Positions 55,135 to 64,000 are shown, counted from the first letter of the stretch. The stretch: DNA of 64,000 nucleotides from Acidobacteriaceae bacterium (GCA_019244055.1 JAFATG010000325.1:16573-80572), one strand, 5' to 3'. The notes: a model not told the origin generated them from the sequence alone. Numbers and translations are program-made.

Positions 55135-55719
55135 TTAAGCAATCGGGAGCAGTTGCTTTAGGGTGAAACGCCAGACGGCGGCCGGCGGGACATTTCGCCA
55201 GACGTGGCCGAGGCACTCGGCTTCAAGGCCGAGTCGCCGAGTTGGGATTGGGCAACCGGTGCCATACGTGTATTGAATCAGCTGCCCTTCGGGTACGAGT
55301 GCGCTGATCATAGCGCGCACATTTCTGATTCGATCCTCGTGGGCAAGGTTACGAAGTGGCAAGCTCGAAACGACTGTGTTGATCTGTGGCATGGGTTCGT
55401 TCCCGAGTATGTGGCCCAAATGAATAGCCTCGCCACAACGGACACGCACACCGGGAAATTCGCGGCGGAGAAAAGCCGCAAGGAAAGGATCGCGTTCGAT
55501 GATGAACAAACGTTCCGGGTGGAGTTTCCTTTTAAGGAGCACGCGTGTGATCGCCCCGGTTCCGGCGCCAATCTCCAGCACGGACGAGTTCTCCGGATCC
55601 ACAGACGATGCCATTAACTGGCAAAGTCTCTGCGAACTCGCCGTAACCGATCCCATCGCTTTCGGATTCAGCAGGAGTGAGCGAAAGAAGAGAAAGGGCG
55701 CTGGAAAGTCGAAATTCAT
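55135..55719 (-). CDS. SAM-dependent methyltransferase, PmtA/KsgA-like
   Basis: 194 residues from the ATG at 55719 (the frame extends 73 residues further upstream without good features). SAM motif I VLEIGAGTGAITRVLL lies at ~43-58, then ERLFIIERDP (motif II), VRCGEAI, and VVSSLPLRNL (motif IV in the style of NLPY). The pattern matches phospholipid N-methyltransferase-like enzymes of about 190-200 aa. Substrate not certain; lipid head groups are the likely target (inference). Stands alone. Confidence 0.82.
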   Translation of the reverse strand: MNFDFPAPFLFFRSLLLNPKAMGSVTASSQRLCQLMASSVDPENSSVLEIGAGTGAITRVLLKRKLHPERLFIIERDPFLAAFLRREFPGVRVRCGEAIHLGHILGNEPMPQINTVVSSLPLRNLAHEDRIRNVRAMISALVPEGQLIQYTYGTGCPIPTRRLGLEAECLGHVWRNVPPAAVWRFTLKQLLPIA

Positions 55720-55993
55720 GGGCCCTATCTGGGAGGCCCCCTGCGTAGCTACAGTATAGAACTGCGAGTGACAGCCATCCTCGCGCTGGCGCAGCCTCTG
55801 TACAAAGCTGAAACACCCGGACCACACCTCATGGACCACAGAGCCCTCATCGACCCTCGAGGTCACGACAGTTGGGTCAGAGGAACCGTGCCGATGCGGA
55901 TCGGGAAACACCGCGGCTGTCGGCGTCCCCTGCCGCATCTGGGTGTGGGCGAAACTGGAATGGCGTGGCCGCCCAGATAGCTAGCGCGTTGAA

Positions 55994-56955
55994 ATGTATG
56001 ATCTCTCGATGGGCTTCGATAAACGGCTGTATTGCGCTGATCCTGCTGCCTGGCTGCCTCGAGTTCCTCAACCGTGGATAGCCGGGATGGAGGCGATGAT
56101 GTTCACGGGTTGGGTTTACGACCACCTCATGAAGTACTCGCCCCAGGTGAGGGTCGCTCATCCAGCAATGCTCAAGGCAATCTCCGCCGGGAAAAAGAAG
56201 AATGACCGGGTGGATGCTCAAAAGATTTCCGATCTTCTGCGGTACAACTATTTCCCGGAGTGTTATATGGCTTCACGTGAGATCCGCGACCGCCGGCGAG
56301 TCTTAAACGGTATCGAAACCTGCTGGTCCGGCAAAGCATTCAGATGAAAAACCGGAGCGGCAGCATGTTGATGGAGACCGGAATTTCGTACAACAAGCAG
56401 AGGCTCCATCGGGGACGTTACTTCAACGAACTGCCGGAAGACCAGGCGAACGCTATGCCAGCTCCATGCCGCAGTTGATGCGGCTCAGCCGGTTGACCAT
56501 CGATTCATCAGGTCGAATGAACAAGCAGTTGCTCGACGCCTTAAAGACAGATCACGCCCCAGCCGCCAGAGTAGTACAGCGACTCATGACGATTCCGGGC
56601 GTGGGCCAAGTACTGTCGCTCACCTCGGCATTGGAAATGGGCGATATGCGGACTGTGCGGAGCCGAGCAAAGCTCCGGCAGGAAAACACAGCGCAGCCCT
56701 ATTTCCAAACAACGTAACAAGCATTTACAGACCACGATGATTGAAGCTGCCAAAGTGGCACGATGGAATCCTGAATTGGCGGTGGTATACGAACGCGAGA
56801 AGCGGAACGGCAATCGCAACCGCGGCACCTTAGCAGTTGCGAGAAAGATTGTCGCTTACTTGCTTGCTGTGGACCCGAAGCGAGCGGGACTTCGAACAGA
56901 AAGCAGTCACCGCGCGCACGTAAAGGGACAGATGGACAACATCGAGATCGATTAA
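55994..56955 (+). pseudogene. IS110-family transposase, multiple frameshifts
   Basis: Pieces in successive frames: MEAMMFTGWVYDHLMKYSPQ, KKKNDRVDAQKISDLLRYN (RuvC-like DEDD part), the NKxSGLLMETG-like SMLMETGISYNKQ, LPQLMRLSRLTIDSS-type PQLMRLSRL, RVVQRLMTIPGVGQVLSLTS (transposase_20 part, Ser and the helix-hairpin-helix) and LEAAKVARWNPEL-type IEAAKVARWNPELAVVYERE. The order is that of IS110 DEDD transposases of ~350 aa; at least three frame changes make it inactive. It lies 600 bp upstream of the NRPS-like genes. Confidence 0.85.
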
Positions 56956-57559
56956 CGCAGTACAATCTGCCGGGGCTCGCCTTTCTTCGCTGGGCAAGAA
57001 AGTTATTCCGATGCCTCACATCGAATTGTTTCGTGGCTGGCAGACGAATCCAAACTCAATCTTCGGTGATGGTGAAAGCACCTGAGACCGCAAATGAATG
57101 TCTGGTTCTGCCAACCGCAGGGGAGGAACCAACGCTGAGCATTATGCCTGCCGACGATCTCGATCGGAAGTTCAGCGACAGATCAGAAGCCGCATGCGGC
57201 TTTCATGGGGGAACTCCGCCTCCCCTTGACAGAGACTTATCATGAATGTCGAATGTAAATCGGGCTCTGTTCGAGTACCAGACCTCATGGCAGGTGAGCT
57301 TCGACGCGCAATCTAGAGCGCTGATGGCCTATGAATTCTCGGCCTGGTAAAGACAATTCGTTTGTTTGCGTGCATAGAGTTCTTCCTTCATGGAAGAGGA
57401 CATAAGGTTACTCCACTAATCCGACAATTAGAATAGATTAGGGCTGCTGCTTAGTCCGGAGGTGTACTATGACAAGTCGTCAGTTTGTGCTAATCTAACC
57501 AGCGCTAGGTTGCTGCACGCTTTGCGTCTCCCTAGCATTGGTAACACCGGTAACATCGT
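56956..57559. other. Long region upstream of the NRPS-like genes
   Basis: 604 bases. It contains a 16-bp perfect palindrome (57187-57202), GGGGGA/TCCCC arms just after it (57207-57225), and a GCTAGG...CCTAGC pair (57506-57537). There is no recognisable ORF. It should hold the promoter of the cluster. The start of the first gene has no clear Shine-Dalgarno sequence. Confidence 0.5.
57187..57202. repeat. 16-bp perfect palindrome
   Basis: AAGCCGCATGCGGCTT reads the same on both strands. It could be an operator half, part of the IS110 end, or a structured RNA element; no T-run follows. Confidence 0.6.
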
Positions 57560-59407
57560 ATGCACAACAACTGCAACAAAATCTCAGCTTTGAACTCCGA
57601 CGGACTCAGCGGTCACTCTCGCGAGGTTTTTCATTCTGTTTTGGATCGCGTTTGCTCTCTCGCCGCGGCGCACCCTGATGCGATCGCAATTGTTTGTGGA
57701 GATGAACCGACTACGTACGGCGACTTGGTCAGCCGTGCCTTTGTCATGGCTTCCGCCTTCGAAGCTCTGCTGGACGGCGGTCGGAATGGTGTAATCGCAG
57801 TCTCTACCGACAACCCGTATCATCTGGCTTTAAGCGCACTCGCTGCCTGGAAAACGGGCTCTGCGTACTTGCCGCTGGCGGCTTCTTGCCCCTCGCAGCG
57901 CTTGCGACACATCCTCACCGAGGCGAACGCCCGGATCATCGCGCGCGATCATGGCGACGACACAACAATCCCGCGTGGGGAATGGAAGCAGGTTGACCTT
58001 CGGCCGTTCGCGACCGCTCCGGTGCCGAATCCCGGGGGTCCGGCTGAAGCTTACGAAACCGGCCTTGTTCCGGAAGATGTCGCTTACGTGATCTACACTT
58101 CGGGCTCGACCGGTAGCCCTAAGGGCGTTGCAGTTACTCACAGCAATCTGAGCAACTTAGTTTCGTGGTACAAAGACGCATTTCAGATTGTACGAGAAGA
58201 CCGAGCTACACAGATACGCGCGCTGACTTCTGATGTCGCAGTAATGGAGATGTGGGGTCCGATCTGCCAAGGTGCAAGCATTTTTCAAGTTGATCGCGCA
58301 ATTTACCTCATTCCGGAGCGGCTCCGCGATTACCTGGTTGCGCGCGAGATTACTATTTGCGAGGCTCCCTCGCTCATAGCCGAGCAACTTGTAGCACTTG
58401 AGTGGCCGTCGGAAACGAAGTTGCGATATTTGCAAACAGGCGGTGAAACGCTGCGGGTTTTTCCACCTCCCGCCCTGCCCTTTAAATTCGTTAACAATTA
58501 CGGCCCTACGGAGTGTACTGTGGTAAGTACATCCGGTGTACTGGGCCCCCCAACGGGTGATGCTCTACCTACCATCGGACGGCCAATCACCGGGGTCGAG
58601 CTTTTCGTATTGAATGTAGATTTGCAACCAGTTCGTGATGGCGAACGGGGAGAGATCTTCATTGGAGGAACCGGCGTGGCAGCTGGTTATATTGGCCGTC
58701 CGGATTTGACCTCCGAGCGTTTCGTAACGATTTCTTCTGTAAAGGACTCTCAACTTTACAGAACTGGCGATCTTGGACGAAAACTGCCCAATGGAGATTA
58801 CGAGTTTTGTGGCCGTGTTGATGACCAAATCAAACTTCGCGGTTACCGCATAGAACCTGCCGAAGTCGTCTCAGCCCTAAGAACTCACCCAGCAATTTCG
58901 GCTGCGGCTGTGACAACGATCGGCGAAGGGGCCGACAAACAGTTGCTTGGCTACATTGTGTTGAAGACTGAGACTTCAGCCGAAACTATCCGCAATCACG
59001 TAGGTGTTCTACTCCCGGAATATATGGTGCCGGACCTGTTCGTTCGGCTGGAAAATATGCCGCTTGCCGCGCACGGTAAGATCGACTACTCAGCGCTTCC
59101 ATTCCCCAACCGTTCGAATCTGCTCGATTTGCAAACGTCGTCGTTGCAACCCATGACCGAGATTCAGATCGAGGTAGCGTCTATTCTGGCCAAGGTAGTA
59201 AAGCGGCCGAATATCGGGTTTACCGATAACTTTTTCCGCCTTGGAGGAAACTCCCTATTGGCCGCCCAAGTCGTTATGAATATCCAAAAATCCTTCGGCA
59301 TAGACCTTCACGTGCGCTCAGTCTTTGAATCACCAACCGTAAAAGGTCTCTCAATGGTTATTGAGCAGCGTATCCTAGCAGAGTCCGAATTTGCTGGGGC
59401 AGCCTAA
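57560..59407 (+). CDS. NRPS-like adenylation-PCP didomain protein
   Basis: 615 residues. Adenylation core motifs: A3 YTSGSTGSPKGVAVTHS (~178), A4 region SDVAVMEMW, A5 NNYGPTEC, A7/A8 YRTGDLGRKLPNG and GRVDDQIKLRGYRIEPAEV, and the A10 lysine in AAHGKIDYSALP. The PCP domain follows with FFRLGGNSLLAAQ, Ser565 being the phosphopantetheine site. No condensation domain is fused at the N-terminus and no thioesterase at the C-terminus. It activates one amino acid and loads it on its own carrier. The stop lies 22 bp before the P450 start (or overlaps it if a TTG is used). First gene of the cluster. Confidence 0.95.
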   Translation: MHNNCNKISALNSDGLSGHSREVFHSVLDRVCSLAAAHPDAIAIVCGDEPTTYGDLVSRAFVMASAFEALLDGGRNGVIAVSTDNPYHLALSALAAWKTGSAYLPLAASCPSQRLRHILTEANARIIARDHGDDTTIPRGEWKQVDLRPFATAPVPNPGGPAEAYETGLVPEDVAYVIYTSGSTGSPKGVAVTHSNLSNLVSWYKDAFQIVREDRATQIRALTSDVAVMEMWGPICQGASIFQVDRAIYLIPERLRDYLVAREITICEAPSLIAEQLVALEWPSETKLRYLQTGGETLRVFPPPALPFKFVNNYGPTECTVVSTSGVLGPPTGDALPTIGRPITGVELFVLNVDLQPVRDGERGEIFIGGTGVAAGYIGRPDLTSERFVTISSVKDSQLYRTGDLGRKLPNGDYEFCGRVDDQIKLRGYRIEPAEVVSALRTHPAISAAAVTTIGEGADKQLLGYIVLKTETSAETIRNHVGVLLPEYMVPDLFVRLENMPLAAHGKIDYSALPFPNRSNLLDLQTSSLQPMTEIQIEVASILAKVVKRPNIGFTDNFFRLGGNSLLAAQVVMNIQKSFGIDLHVRSVFESPTVKGLSMVIEQRILAESEFAGAA

Positions 59408-59429
59408 TTTTCAGCCGCAGGCCTCGCTT

Positions 59430-60710
59430 ATGCAAGAGATTGCTCACGTGATATCTAAGTTTTCTTCCGAGCCTGATCCGGATTATGAGCTAAGTCTCGT
59501 TCAGTTGCTGAACGCGGATGTACTCGCTGACCCGCATCCCCTCTATCACAGAATTCGCTCCACTGATCCAGTTCATTGGGACGTCTTTCTCAGATCGTGG
59601 GTGATCACGCGATACGAGGATGTTCTCTCGATCGTTAAGAATCTCTCGGCGAAGCGCATGCCTTCAGCGAAAGAACTAGGGGAGCAGGGCCTAGGTGACT
59701 TTGGCGCCATTACATCTGTTTTGGGGCGGCAGATGTTGTTTTCGGACCCGCCCTACCACACGAGAATTCGAAGGCTGGTTTCGTCCACCTTCACGCCCGA
59801 TCGCGTTGCGGCGCTGTCCGGCTATATCAGGGTCACAGCGGAGAAACTGATCGCGCGCGCAATAGATCGCGGTGAAATGGAGATTGTCCGAGACTTCGCC
59901 GCCCCGCTACCAGGCCTGGTGATTGGAGCGATGTTGGGTGTGCCCGAGGTCGACCAACCGGAACTCAATCGCTGGGCTTCGGATTTTGCGGAAACCTTCG
60001 GAAATTTCACTCAAGATCCAAAGCGCACATCCGAAATCTTGCACTCCTGCGCTGATATGACGAACTATTTTCGGGATTGCATCTATCGCCTACGAAGCAT
60101 TCCCAACAATGGCTTGATTCATGCATTCGTTAACGCGGAGATCGACGGGGACCGGCTTACCGAGGACGAAGTAATCGCGAACGCAATCGGTGTCCTCGTT
60201 GGTGGACAGGAGACAGCGACGACATTGATCTGTACGGGTCTTCTTACGTTGCTGCAACATCCGGAACAGATTGAGCCGCTACGCCAAGACGCTACGAAGA
60301 TGGCACCGGCAATTGAGGAATTGTTGCGCTATAACTCACCGGTGCAGCTGACCGGCCGCGTTGTCCGTAAAGATTTCGAAATCGGCGGAAAGCTGATCAG
60401 GGCCGGAGAACCCGTAATCGCGGTACTTGCCGCCGCTAACTGCGACCCCGTCCGCTTCCCCGGCCCGGATCGCCTAGACCTTATGCGAGCCGACAATCGA
60501 CACCTTGCTTTTGGCTGGGCAACCCACTTTTGTCTCGGTGCTGCGCTTTCAAGGCTGGAAATGCGGATTTCACTTGAGCGTCTCTTGCGTTTGCCGAACC
60601 TGCATCTCGCGCCGGCTGGGCTGAAATGGCGCGTTCATCTCGTGCTCCGCGGGTTGAGCTCGCTACCGGTAACGTTTGATCCTGGCGCCGAAGGTGCAGC
60701 TGTAAATTGA
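59430..60710 (+). CDS. Cytochrome P450
   Basis: 426 residues from ATG 59430; a TTG at 59391 would extend it by 13 residues into the preceding gene. The I-helix motif is GGQETATTL, the ExxR motif EELLR, and the heme loop FGWATHFCLGAALSRLE, with the cysteine at 60531-60533. The consensus FGxGxHxCxG has Trp-Ala in place of x-Gly before the His. The nearest functional parallels by context are P450s that hydroxylate amino acids bound to a PCP (NovI, NikQ type), since it sits between the A-PCP and C genes. It needs redox partners that are not encoded here. Confidence 0.93.
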   Translation: MQEIAHVISKFSSEPDPDYELSLVQLLNADVLADPHPLYHRIRSTDPVHWDVFLRSWVITRYEDVLSIVKNLSAKRMPSAKELGEQGLGDFGAITSVLGRQMLFSDPPYHTRIRRLVSSTFTPDRVAALSGYIRVTAEKLIARAIDRGEMEIVRDFAAPLPGLVIGAMLGVPEVDQPELNRWASDFAETFGNFTQDPKRTSEILHSCADMTNYFRDCIYRLRSIPNNGLIHAFVNAEIDGDRLTEDEVIANAIGVLVGGQETATTLICTGLLTLLQHPEQIEPLRQDATKMAPAIEELLRYNSPVQLTGRVVRKDFEIGGKLIRAGEPVIAVLAAANCDPVRFPGPDRLDLMRADNRHLAFGWATHFCLGAALSRLEMRISLERLLRLPNLHLAPAGLKWRVHLVLRGLSSLPVTFDPGAEGAAVN

Positions 60711-60722
60711 AGGAGTAAGTGC

Positions 60723-62240
60723 GTGTCCTCAACATCCCGTCAAGTGAAGTCCGCTCGCGTCGCGAGTTTTCTTAAGAACCGCCGGGACGGGCGTTCGGTC
60801 GCGGAAGGCCAGATCGAACCGCATACTTATGCCGCGCCTGTGGAAGTATCTGAAGAGCAGAAGCGCTTGTGGCTCCATTGCGCTATCTCGGGCTGTAGCG
60901 AAATGTATAACGATATATTTTCGCTGCGTTACTCAGGCGATCTGAAATTACCTGCCGTCGAAAAGGCCATCAATAAGATCCTTAGTCGCCACGAAGCTTG
61001 GCGTTCAAGCTTCGAACTGCGGGATGACAAGGTGGTTCAAAGGGTCGCGGCAGAGCTGGAAGTTGTTCTGGAAATGTCCGATCTACGAAGCCTTCCGGCT
61101 AAGAAGCGCGAGGCGCAGCTCGCTCAATTAACTGCTCAGGATTCAAAGCGGCCATTCACGCTCACAGAAGCGCCCCTGTTTCGTGCACGTGTTGTCCGCA
61201 TGGCGGACAACGACTTCCGATTAACTCTAGTAATTCACCATCTCATCTCGGATGGGGTGTCTGTTTATCAAATCTTCCTTTCTGAACTCCACGCGTTATA
61301 CGCCGCGTTTGCGCAAGCTTCTGACCCTAATCTGCCTGCACTTCCCTTTCAATATTCCGACTACGCTGAGTGGCAGCGGCGGTCGCTGTCCTGCGGCACA
61401 CGCAACGCCCATCTGATGTATTGGGATCGGCAGCTCGAGGGAGAGCTGCCGGTGTTGAAGCTGCCACTTGACCGACCCAGAGCGATCATACGCAAGTTTG
61501 ATGGCAGCATTGAAAGTTTTCGACTTACGACCGACCTTACTCAACGGCTAAAACAACTTGCTGATGCCTGGGACGTCACGGTCTTTATGGCCGCTCTCTC
61601 CGCCTTCCATATACTTATGTACCATTACACAGGTGATTGCGACCAGATACTCGGATGTGTCACTTCAACCCGTAAACAGCCGGGCACGGAACTGTTGCTG
61701 GGGCTGTTCATCAATATGGTTCCACTGAGATCGAGATTTTCTGCCGATGATCTCTATCCGGTGCTGGTCCGTCAAGTAAGGGAAAACACCCTGACCGCGC
61801 TCGAACATGAAGTGCCTTTCGATCTCCTCGTCCGGCGTTTCAGGTCGCGTGTTGCGAGTACCACACCGCTGTTTCAAGCTGTTTTTGTGTTTGAGCCCTC
61901 AACGGCGTCGGGTTCCGAACAATGGCATGTCGAAGATCGAAGCGCGGATAATCCTTTTGCTAAGTGGGATTTGTCGGTCGTCTTACAAGAGAACCGCGGT
62001 GATCTGTGTGGCAACATCAGCTACTGCCGGGATATCTTCAATTCGGATGCGATTGCTGGTATGAGAGATGCTTGGGTAAAGCTTCTCGGTGAAATCGCAG
62101 CTGATCCAAACCGAACTGTGCGTCAATTTTCAGCGTGCCTCGCGAAGGGCAAGAATCGCTCTTCGGCCTCGAGTTGGTTTCGAAAACATATCAGTCGTAC
62201 GCGACCGGTTTGTGTTGTCGGCCCGTACGCCGACGAATAA
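60723..62240 (+). CDS. Free-standing NRPS condensation domain protein
   Basis: 505 residues from GTG with AAGGAG upstream. Motifs: C1/C2-like EEQKRLWLHC (~43), HHLISDGVS (C3, catalytic His pair at 172-173, DG at 177-178), YSDYAEWQRR (~218), and the C5-like LGLFINMVPLRS (~330). These make it an active-looking amide-bond-forming condensation enzyme without fused A or T domain. The last ~35 residues leave the family pattern, ending in Cys-rich basic sequence. Third gene, 12 bp after the P450 stop. Confidence 0.93.
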   Translation: MSSTSRQVKSARVASFLKNRRDGRSVAEGQIEPHTYAAPVEVSEEQKRLWLHCAISGCSEMYNDIFSLRYSGDLKLPAVEKAINKILSRHEAWRSSFELRDDKVVQRVAAELEVVLEMSDLRSLPAKKREAQLAQLTAQDSKRPFTLTEAPLFRARVVRMADNDFRLTLVIHHLISDGVSVYQIFLSELHALYAAFAQASDPNLPALPFQYSDYAEWQRRSLSCGTRNAHLMYWDRQLEGELPVLKLPLDRPRAIIRKFDGSIESFRLTTDLTQRLKQLADAWDVTVFMAALSAFHILMYHYTGDCDQILGCVTSTRKQPGTELLLGLFINMVPLRSRFSADDLYPVLVRQVRENTLTALEHEVPFDLLVRRFRSRVASTTPLFQAVFVFEPSTASGSEQWHVEDRSADNPFAKWDLSVVLQENRGDLCGNISYCRDIFNSDAIAGMRDAWVKLLGEIAADPNRTVRQFSACLAKGKNRSSASSWFRKHISRTRPVCVVGPYADE

Positions 62241-62383
62241 GATCGGCGTCACGCTTTCGGGCCGCTGTCCCGACATCAGTTAGCGCGCATTTATCACATA
62301 CGGCCGTTTGCGTTGTTCAAGGGCGGATTACCTTTGCAGCACGCTCGCCATGTGTTCTGATCGGTTATGTAGTGGGGCCATAA

Positions 62384-62566
62384 GGGAATCGTGAAGGCGG
62401 CGCTGGCAAGCGGAAAGGCGATGCTCTTTGCGGGATCGCCGAGGACGCGCTCAAGAGCCGGTTGGTTCAGGGCGATGACCCGGCGGATGTGATGGCCTTT
62501 CACCCTTCTCCGACTGCTCAAGAACGAGTGGAAGATCTAATCGCGAAAGCGAGGAACCGGCTGTAG
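62384..62566 (+). pseudogene. Fragment with DPADVMAFHPSP motif
   Basis: A frame without start reads ALKSRLVQGDDPADVMAFHP and SPTAQERVEDLIAKARN before TAG 62564-62566. From memory this matches the middle of small hypothetical proteins in soil bacteria that carry 'QGDDPADVMAFHPSP'. No ATG or GTG is present upstream. It separates the condensation gene from the PPTase. Confidence 0.45.
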
Positions 62567-62667
62567 AGCGTATCGTTTCTGGTGAACGGAAGGACAATAT
62601 CGCTACTTTCTGCAACTCTCGGCTCGAGGCGAATATGGCTGCAATCGGGGTGTGGGAGGCTGTAGCC

Positions 62668-63429
62668 ATGCGTTTCCATCTGAATCCAGATAAGTGGGAC
62701 GGCAAACTTAAACCCGGCGAGGCTCACCTCTGGCTGGTTGATCTGGAACAACAGGTCAGCGATGTTCAAACGCTCTGGCGAGTGTTATCGAAGGACGAAA
62801 TGCGGCGGGCTGAGAGCTTTTGCTTTCCAGGCGACCAGCACAGTTTTGTGATTGCTCGGGGTCTGCTGCGCTTTTTATTAGCGGCTTACACCCATAAACA
62901 ACCGGAGGCACTGCAGTTCAGCTACAATGCCAACGGCAAACCGTGCCTATCAGATGGTGACGCATTGCCAGCCTTCAACATTGCGCACTCAGATACGTAC
63001 GCACTCTATGCCATTTGCGCCAACTGTCACATCGGTGTAGACGTCGAACGTATTCGACCATTTGACGGATATTTGGACATTGCGCGAGGCCATTTCACCC
63101 CGGAGGAATATTCACAAATCACTTCAGCTCCGGACGACAAGAGGAGTGAATTGTTTTTTCGGTACTGGACTTTGAAAGAAGCCGTCGTGAAAGCCCTCGG
63201 CGTTGGCATTGATCGACTCCCGGATTTTCGACTGCGCCTTTTTGAGGATGGGGCTGCGGATGTGCAATTCTTGACCACGTCTCTAGCTTCGGATATGCGA
63301 TGGTACCTGCGATGGTTTTACCCCACTAAAGAGTTTGCTGGTGCCCTGGCGACCATCGGATTCGTCCAGCGCGTTGTTGCACGCGCTTGTCCGGATCTCG
63401 ACAGCCTCATTTCCTATCTCTCTCTCTAG
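62668..63429 (+). CDS. 4'-phosphopantetheinyl transferase, Sfp/HetI type
   Basis: 253 residues from the ATG at 62668, preferred because GGGAGG lies 8 bases upstream; an ATG at 62635 adds 11 residues. Conserved motifs: FNIAHSDTYALYAI (P1-like), IGVDVERIRP (Mg-binding Asp), and FFRYWTLKEAVVKALG (the WxxKEAxxK signature). Sfp-type enzymes attach phosphopantetheine to carrier proteins, here presumably Ser565 of the A-PCP protein. Cytoplasmic. About 430 bp separate it from the condensation gene, so it may be transcribed on its own. Confidence 0.93.
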   Translation: MRFHLNPDKWDGKLKPGEAHLWLVDLEQQVSDVQTLWRVLSKDEMRRAESFCFPGDQHSFVIARGLLRFLLAAYTHKQPEALQFSYNANGKPCLSDGDALPAFNIAHSDTYALYAICANCHIGVDVERIRPFDGYLDIARGHFTPEEYSQITSAPDDKRSELFFRYWTLKEAVVKALGVGIDRLPDFRLRLFEDGAADVQFLTTSLASDMRWYLRWFYPTKEFAGALATIGFVQRVVARACPDLDSLISYLSL

Positions 63430-64000
63430 TCATAAGTCGGCCGCCATAACGAGCGCAGTTGACGCTGAGATGCACGGTACGCGCAGAAGAAACGGAGGCA
63501 CGTGAGCGCTTTCCTCCTTCAGCAATGCTTTCCCTCCGAGCGCTAGGACAATCCCAACTGTCGAAAGGTGGCGTCGGCGGCTGGCTTTGAATTTTTGCGA
63601 ATTGATCCAGCTTGCCGATAAGCCAAATCGAGAGAGCGCACGGTTTTGTAATCGAATCGGTTCGGCCAGTGTACCTTCCCAGTTCAAGTCCGCCTAAGAT
63701 TTCAGACACAAACAACTAGCGGCCGTGAGATTGACCCCTCTACCACGGATCACCTTATGTGCAATGCTGTGGCGCGGCAAAAAACGTCACTCGCGTTCTG
63801 TTGTGCTTGTCAAATTCCGCAAATTAGTGTGGGTCATTCATGGTAGGAAAAGTCAATAGGGCACATCAACATTTCTCTTAAAGCGCGGGAGGCGCTTCGG
63901 CTTGTAAGGATGAAGCCGTGAGCGATGACGGGTCAGCTTAGCGCGGAACAGGATACAAAGAGATCGATAGACAGATCTACGACCAGACATTCATTTGCTG
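63430..64000. other. Region after the PPTase gene
   Basis: 571 bases to the window end with no recognisable gene. Short frames on both strands look random. The cluster appears to end at the PPTase, unless further genes lie beyond the window. Confidence 0.4.

Overview
The window looks like a chromosomal segment of an Acidobacteriota bacterium, most likely a Bryobacterales / 'Candidatus Solibacter'-type soil organism. This is inferred from family content: TPR/VCBS/ASPIC-UnbV proteins, a PQQ dehydrogenase beside a DUF5107-TPR protein, decayed ADOP-type (MacB-like) permeases, a remnant of a carboxypeptidase-regulatory-like TonB receptor, GH140-like and DUF4832 proteins, a PEP-CTERM protein, a serine/threonine kinase fused to PD40 repeats, and DUF2934. 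No rRNA is present, so the placement rests on gene families only.

Layout. 0-3.7 kb: end of a beta-propeller lactonase, an amidase and hypotheticals. 3.7-11.3 kb: three consecutive genes for a TPR/VCBS/ASPIC protein, a five-heme membrane cytochrome with TPRs, and a CRTAC1-type ASPIC protein. 11.4-15 kb: soluble transhydrogenase, ROK-family protein, a KdpD sensor module without kinase domain, and tRNA-Pro(GGG). 15-19 kb: an ISL3 remnant, then a minus-strand operon of ECF sigma factor, anti-sigma factor and two exported HEAT-repeat proteins joined by 4-bp overlaps. 19-34 kb: carbohydrate-related accessory genes (TIM-barrel isomerase-like, SDR, cupin, exported PPC-domain protein, GH140-like, PQQ dehydrogenase, DUF5107-TPR, amidohydrolase, DUF4832), with decayed genes between them.

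34-41.6 kb is a gene graveyard: fragments of IS3, IS6 and an rve-type transposase, ADOP, ParB-like, PPC and DUF2934 genes, with a few small intact genes and one GC-rich solute-binding protein. 41.7-52.7 kb: an ECF sigma factor overlapping a Ser/Thr kinase-PD40 receptor, a DUF1254/DUF1214 protein, and a four-gene secreted-protein operon. The DUF1254 gene and the operon are each preceded by a copy of the same ~130-bp leader. 53-57 kb: decayed recombinase and IS110 plus an isomerase-like and a methyltransferase gene.

The most notable system is at 57.5-63.4 kb: an adenylation-PCP protein, a cytochrome P450, a free-standing condensation domain and an Sfp-type phosphopantetheinyl transferase, all on the plus strand. 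Read together they suggest loading of one amino acid on a carrier protein, oxidation while tethered, and transfer to an acceptor by the condensation enzyme. There is no thioesterase and no second module in the window. Product and substrate are unknown.
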